From contig MU832620.1 of NCBI GenBank assembly GCA_029204225.1, positions 1 through 64,000 of the forward strand: a stretch of 64,000 nt of DNA. Reading direction: 5' to 3'. This document shows positions 60,291 through 64,000 of this stretch, one piece after another (the stretch's first letter is position 1; every line of letters starts with the position of its first letter). The stretch comes from Diphasiastrum complanatum. Taxonomy: Eukaryota; Streptophyta; Lycopodiopsida; Lycopodiales; Lycopodiaceae. Both the position numbers and the translations under genes were made by a program. The notes under the pieces were generated by a model. It had not been told where the DNA came from, did not search any database, and saw only the letters and a program-made list of their open reading frames with translations.

Positions 60291-60295
60291 CACAT

Positions 60296-60690
60296 ACCAT
60301 CATGTCTTTTAATGTATGGTCATACATCAGTCCTTGGTAGTAAACAAAAATGTTCTAGTTTGATAAATGTAAAATTAAAGTGATTAAATTTTCTGCATTC
60401 ATACTATATGTACAATTTGTAGACAACATGATTTGTAGACATCTCTAGCTAGTAAGAAAATAAACAACATGATAATGAATTACACAAATAGATTTCACCC
60501 CCAAAATTGAAGTAGAATAAGTTTTAAAGACCTAAAAACAATGTAGCATGCCATGTGCTATCAAGGTAACATGATTTGAGATTGTAGGAGATCGAATATC
60601 ATCTCTATTTCTTGAAGGTGTGGTAAGTGTTTCATTTTCATATTCCCATAGCAGCTCGTCATGAACTTGCTTATACCTCTCCTATTCTAT
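60296..60690. other. no gene
   Basis: AT-rich spacer between the copia target duplication and an antisense gypsy fragment. Confidence 0.5.
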
Positions 60691-61056
60691 TATAGGATTA
60701 GGATAAGATCTAGGCATCGTTGAAGTAGCAAAAGTCCCTCCTTCCTCAATGTTCTTATCACTAGATTTAGCATCGTTTATATTTTTTTGTTGCAATTGAG
60801 CTCTTGTCATCACCTGAATTGCTTGTTCTTGGACATGCCTAGCTGACATAGTCTCTTTTTCTTGAGCAGAGCAGTCCTTGTAACAATGGGTTCTCCCAAA
60901 ATTTTCACAGCATGCTTGATAGACCTTTTTTAATTCACAAGTAAAAAACATATGGCCTTGTTGCCCACATACCCAACCATCGATAAGTTGCTCTACTGGT
61001 GTCACAACATAACCGTATTGGATAGGTGATTCAAGATTTGCATAAGAATCAGAGGT
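60691..61056 (-). pseudogene. gypsy-like zinc-knuckle fragment
   Basis: Near-identical to 14,954-15,265: VCGQQGHMFFTCELKK and a changed CCENFGRTHCYKDC (Phe in place of Cys). At about 61,056 it is joined to the upstream border of the convergent gene, whereas the 15-kb copy continues into more gag. Confidence 0.6.
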
Positions 61057-61076
61057 ACCCTTCTTTTAGCTTTGCA

Positions 61077-61703
61077 ATGGCTTCCGGAAGCCATAGACCA
61101 CGAAGCAATATCGTCTCAGTTTTTGTTTGTAATGAAAAAGACTCTGATGGCTCTTGCATACCACGTATCTATAGAAAATTTCACTGGGTTCTCATGCATT
61201 CCTCATCAAGAGGTGTTTTTGGTAAAAAGAGACAATCAAATATGGATTATAGGAATTTTTGGAAAGGTAGAATTTTAGACTTCAAAGTTTCACCCGGTGG
61301 TCGATCCATTTCAAAGGTCTTGATTCAACATGTCTACATGCATACATAAATTAGAGTGGAAGGCATAAATTCAAATGACAGAAACTCAAGTGCAATTGTA
61401 AGTTTTGGAGAATTTTTTGCTTTGAGCTTTGCATTAATCATTTAGACGTGTATCTGAGTATTTAAATGACATATAGTTTTATGGGTTTGTGCAGATTTGT
61501 ATCCATCAAGCATAATCGAATGGCATCCTATACAATCCCTTGTCGGCATCATGGACGTTATTCATACTGATATTGCCCTTCTGCAATACAAGAACCGCTC
61601 CACGAGATCACTTTTGGATTCTTGTATTTTTTTCTATGATTCATTTTACACACCATCCAGTTCAGGTGGAAAATTAGAGGCGATATCATTACCCTCTTTC
61701 TGA
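61077..61703 (+). pseudogene. unidentified two-exon gene, convergent to the histone/Ulp1 ORF (right copy)
   Basis: The ATG at 61,077 opens MASGSHRPRSNIVSV. Exon 1 keeps the frame through FWKGRILDFKVSPGGRSISK to a premature TAA at 61,347, just before the donor, which is itself changed (gcataaat in place of gtgtaagt). Exon 2 starts at 61,497 (LYPSSIIEWHPIQSLVGIMD) and ends at a premature TGA at 61,701, short of the left copy. It is otherwise the inverted twin of 39,247-39,991. The family is not recognised. Confidence 0.45.
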
Positions 61704-62236
61704 AGCGAATTCCTCCAAATTCCACCATAGCAGAGATCTTCCGATCAAGGTTTTTTATGGGCATTCAAAACTGTATGAAATGTAGCACAAGTTCAAAAAA
61801 TAATAGATTGCACTGGTTTCTACTGTAGATTTTTTTGTTGAATGTAATATTCGTAGAACAGTGACAATGTTTATTTGTAGTGATTTAATAGACAATATGT
61901 TATCAAGCCTCCTTGATGATCATTGGGATAAAAAGAGTAATGGCAATATCGAGTGCATAGTTAATAGATCGTTAATGAAATTTAGATATTTTATAGAAAA
62001 ACAAGTATTATAGAAGATGGTCCAAAGTTGGCAATGGATGGAAAGCATTATATCAAGATTTTACAGTGAATCATCAAGATCAAATAGAAATCCAAGTGAG
62101 GCAAAATAATTCTACTGTTACAACAATTGAGGTGGCATTCAGTAATAGCCCACTTTCTATTTGCCTATCGGTTGTTCTATGCATCATCATGTGATGATAT
62201 ATTTCTATGTGTCTATCGAAACTTATGTGACAATAT
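61704..62236. other. intergenic spacer, duplicated
   Basis: Inverted counterpart of 38,814-39,246 plus decayed 3' coding sequence of the convergent gene. Confidence 0.5.
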
Positions 62237-64000
62237 TTACATTTCAATCAGAGGTGCCTGAGGCATATCCTTGAGCACTGCAACTTCATCCACAGAACCC
62301 CCGGCAGCTTCATCCGAGGCACCTTCATGCTTGTAGGGCCTTGCACACGATAGTAAAATTTTCAACATTTTATCCCGATACTGATGAATCGCATTTGTTG
62401 ATACCTCAGGACATTGGAACTGCAAGATAAAACATCGAGTGTATGTATGTATTAGCCAATGTTTAAAACAATATAAATACAAAAACTTAACATAATATCA
62501 TCAGGATACTGGAACTTGAAAAAAATACCTCACGGATACTAGCATTTGGAGGTTGCACCATATACCAATCCAAGAACAATTTAACATTCCAGATTGAAAA
62601 CCATCCGCAGCTGAAAGCATCGTCTTGTTGCGAAGACTGAGAAATCACAATGAATAATTGTTAGATTATAATTCAGTATAATTCTAAACTCCATGCCATC
62701 ATCATGCAAATAAAAAACGTAAAAAGATTCTTTTTACCTTTGCATCAACAATCTCTATGTTGGTATTTATAATCAGCCCATCCAGCCTGGCTCCACCATC
62801 CTCTTGTACATGGACTTAACCATGGAATGGCTGGCATGCAAAGAATTCATTGTCATGCACACAGGTGTGCAGCTTCTAGTAGAATCCACTTTCATGGATA
62901 TGACGTGCACACTCCAATGTTGGCTGCCAGAAAATGACAAGCAATGAATTACGAGAATCTATAAGAGTTTCCAAAAAACAATTCTTACAGAAAACAAATA
63001 CTGCAAGAAGAAATTATCTTACTTTGAATAGTATGGGATGATGAACATTGATGCCTCTTTGCTAGTGTGCCTGAAGAGCCTTCTGGCTTTCCTCTCTTTA
63101 TTCAACAGATGCCCAAAAAATGGAAATACAACAAAAATCTCATTCGTGACTGTATATGTGTATTTATGTACATAGTATGCACAAGTGGATTTGACTACTG
63201 TGTCTGAGATATAGGAGGTCTTCTCTTCTAGCTCCCAACAATGCGGGTCTTTGATATGCGTTGCAAAATTAATATCATCTATACAAAACATAAACTCTCC
63301 TCTGAGATCATCTATTTTCTTGGCTATGCATGTCAAAATCAATGTACCTCTCAGAATAAAAAAAATGTGTCTTTAGGTTCATTGGGAAGTCTGATGTGCA
63401 ACTCTTTATCAGTTGCATCAACGTCAGAAACAATCAGGTCCACCATTGTGTTTAATCCGCATGTATAGAAGGAGAATTGTGCATTTGAAGATCAGGGATT
63501 AGGAAAAAACTCTCAACCCATGGAATTGCAAATGTGCTAGCCAGATCTTTTCTAATGGGAGGAGGTGAGGGTGAAGAGCTGGGAGACCTGGGCTTGGCTT
63601 GCAAATGCTTGGACTGTGCTTGCTTTCTCTTTTTTCGGGGTGGGACAGGCCCCCTTTCAAGAGGAACTTGCCTCTGTGTGAAGCCAAACTTAAAAATGTT
63701 GTCATAAGTGTTTCGAAGCATCATGACAAGAAGCATGTCCTTGGGCATCAGTGTCACCCTCTTGCCATGAATGCAGCACAACATCGAATCCTCAAACAAT
63801 TTTGTCTGGAAGTCCTTGTATGCAGTATGGAGTGCCTCCAATATAGTGATATTCCACCTCACTGCGTAGGGCAGATAGTGGTCATATCTTGGGTGACCTC
63901 TCTCACATCCTGGTAGAAGGCTGCTTTCGGGATCAGAAGCTTGGTGCTCCTCGGCAATGCCTTGATATCCCTCAACCATGGACGGCGAGGTCTTCCGCGT
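62237..64000 (-). pseudogene. CENH3-like histone fold joined to Ulp1-type protease, second copy, truncated by the window edge
   Basis: Inverted twin of 37,126-38,813. From the window edge the minus strand reads the basic tail, RSTKLLIPKAAFYQDVREVT, then RWNITILEALHTAYKDF, LFEDSMLCCIHGKRVTLMPK and the KKRK/Ser-Pro linker. The protease exons are 64,000-63,023, 62,923-62,738, 62,636-62,529 and 62,419-62,237, with the same introns. Exon 2 keeps about 70 bp lost in the left copy (LDGLIINTNIEIVDAK). QHWSVHVISMKV, MNSLHASHSMVK and SSQQDDAFSCGWFSIW carry His, Asn, Gln and Cys at the catalytic positions. Different lesions from the left copy: a 4-bp loss after SIHAD, one base fewer in exon 2 and shifts at the start of the protease. 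The start codon is outside the window. Confidence 0.72.

Noticed and set aside
63599-63916. 105-codon plus-strand ORF, and its relative at 37,230-37,526
   Set aside because: Antisense to the histone-helix and linker coding region in both copies; the conserved protein motifs are on the opposite strand.

Overview
This looks like nuclear DNA from a land plant. It is AT-rich, introns are GT-AG, microsatellites are long, and most of the window is LTR-retrotransposon sequence, largely Ty1/copia with some Ty3/gypsy, in nested, chimeric and duplicated copies. The one ordinary host gene I can name is an alpha-expansin (47,754-49,113, minus strand) with a clean four-exon structure. A seed-free vascular plant would fit, but nothing in the window proves it.

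Layout. 0-11 kb: decayed gypsy-like gag and protease fragments, a run of non-coding DNA and, from 10.2 kb, a satellite with a period of about 350 bp. 11.5-19.3 kb: chimeric copia fragments, two 237-bp LTRs and an antisense gypsy piece. 20.4-22.4 kb: broken plus-strand ORFs resembling a transposase. 23.4-36.0 kb: a minus-strand copia element (TSD CAGTT) split by a younger, essentially intact plus-strand copia element (24,592-31,022, TSD CTTGT, one 1317-codon gag-pol ORF). The older element itself interrupts a minus-strand coding region, whose frame continues across the reconstructed empty site. 37.0-40.0 kb: the most unusual locus, described below. 40.8-42.8 kb: an inverted copy of the 10.2-11.8 kb satellite plus copia fragment. 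43-47 kb: gypsy debris, primer-binding sites and GC-rich hairpins. 47.7-49.2 kb: the expansin. 50-54.2 kb: LTR pieces, a long AT microsatellite and a foldback element. 54.26-60.29 kb: a complete but mutated copia element (TSD CACAT). 60.7-64 kb: gypsy debris joined to a second, inverted copy of the 37-40 kb locus, running off the window edge.

The unusual locus. At 37,040 an ORF opens with an H3-type N terminus and runs through a divergent histone fold with centromeric-H3 (CENH3) features. It continues through a basic, Ser/Pro-rich linker into a C48 (Ulp1/SENP-type) SUMO-protease-like domain with three introns. The inverted second copy (62,237-64,000) has the same order and the same introns. 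The two copies carry different frame-breaking lesions between histone and protease, so comparing them indicates one continuous ancestral ORF there. Both have Asn where the Ulp1 catalytic Asp is expected. A second, unrecognised two-exon gene lies tail-to-tail with it in both copies. I infer a repeated, possibly mobile chromatin-related module. Neither copy is intact, and function and mobility are unproven.
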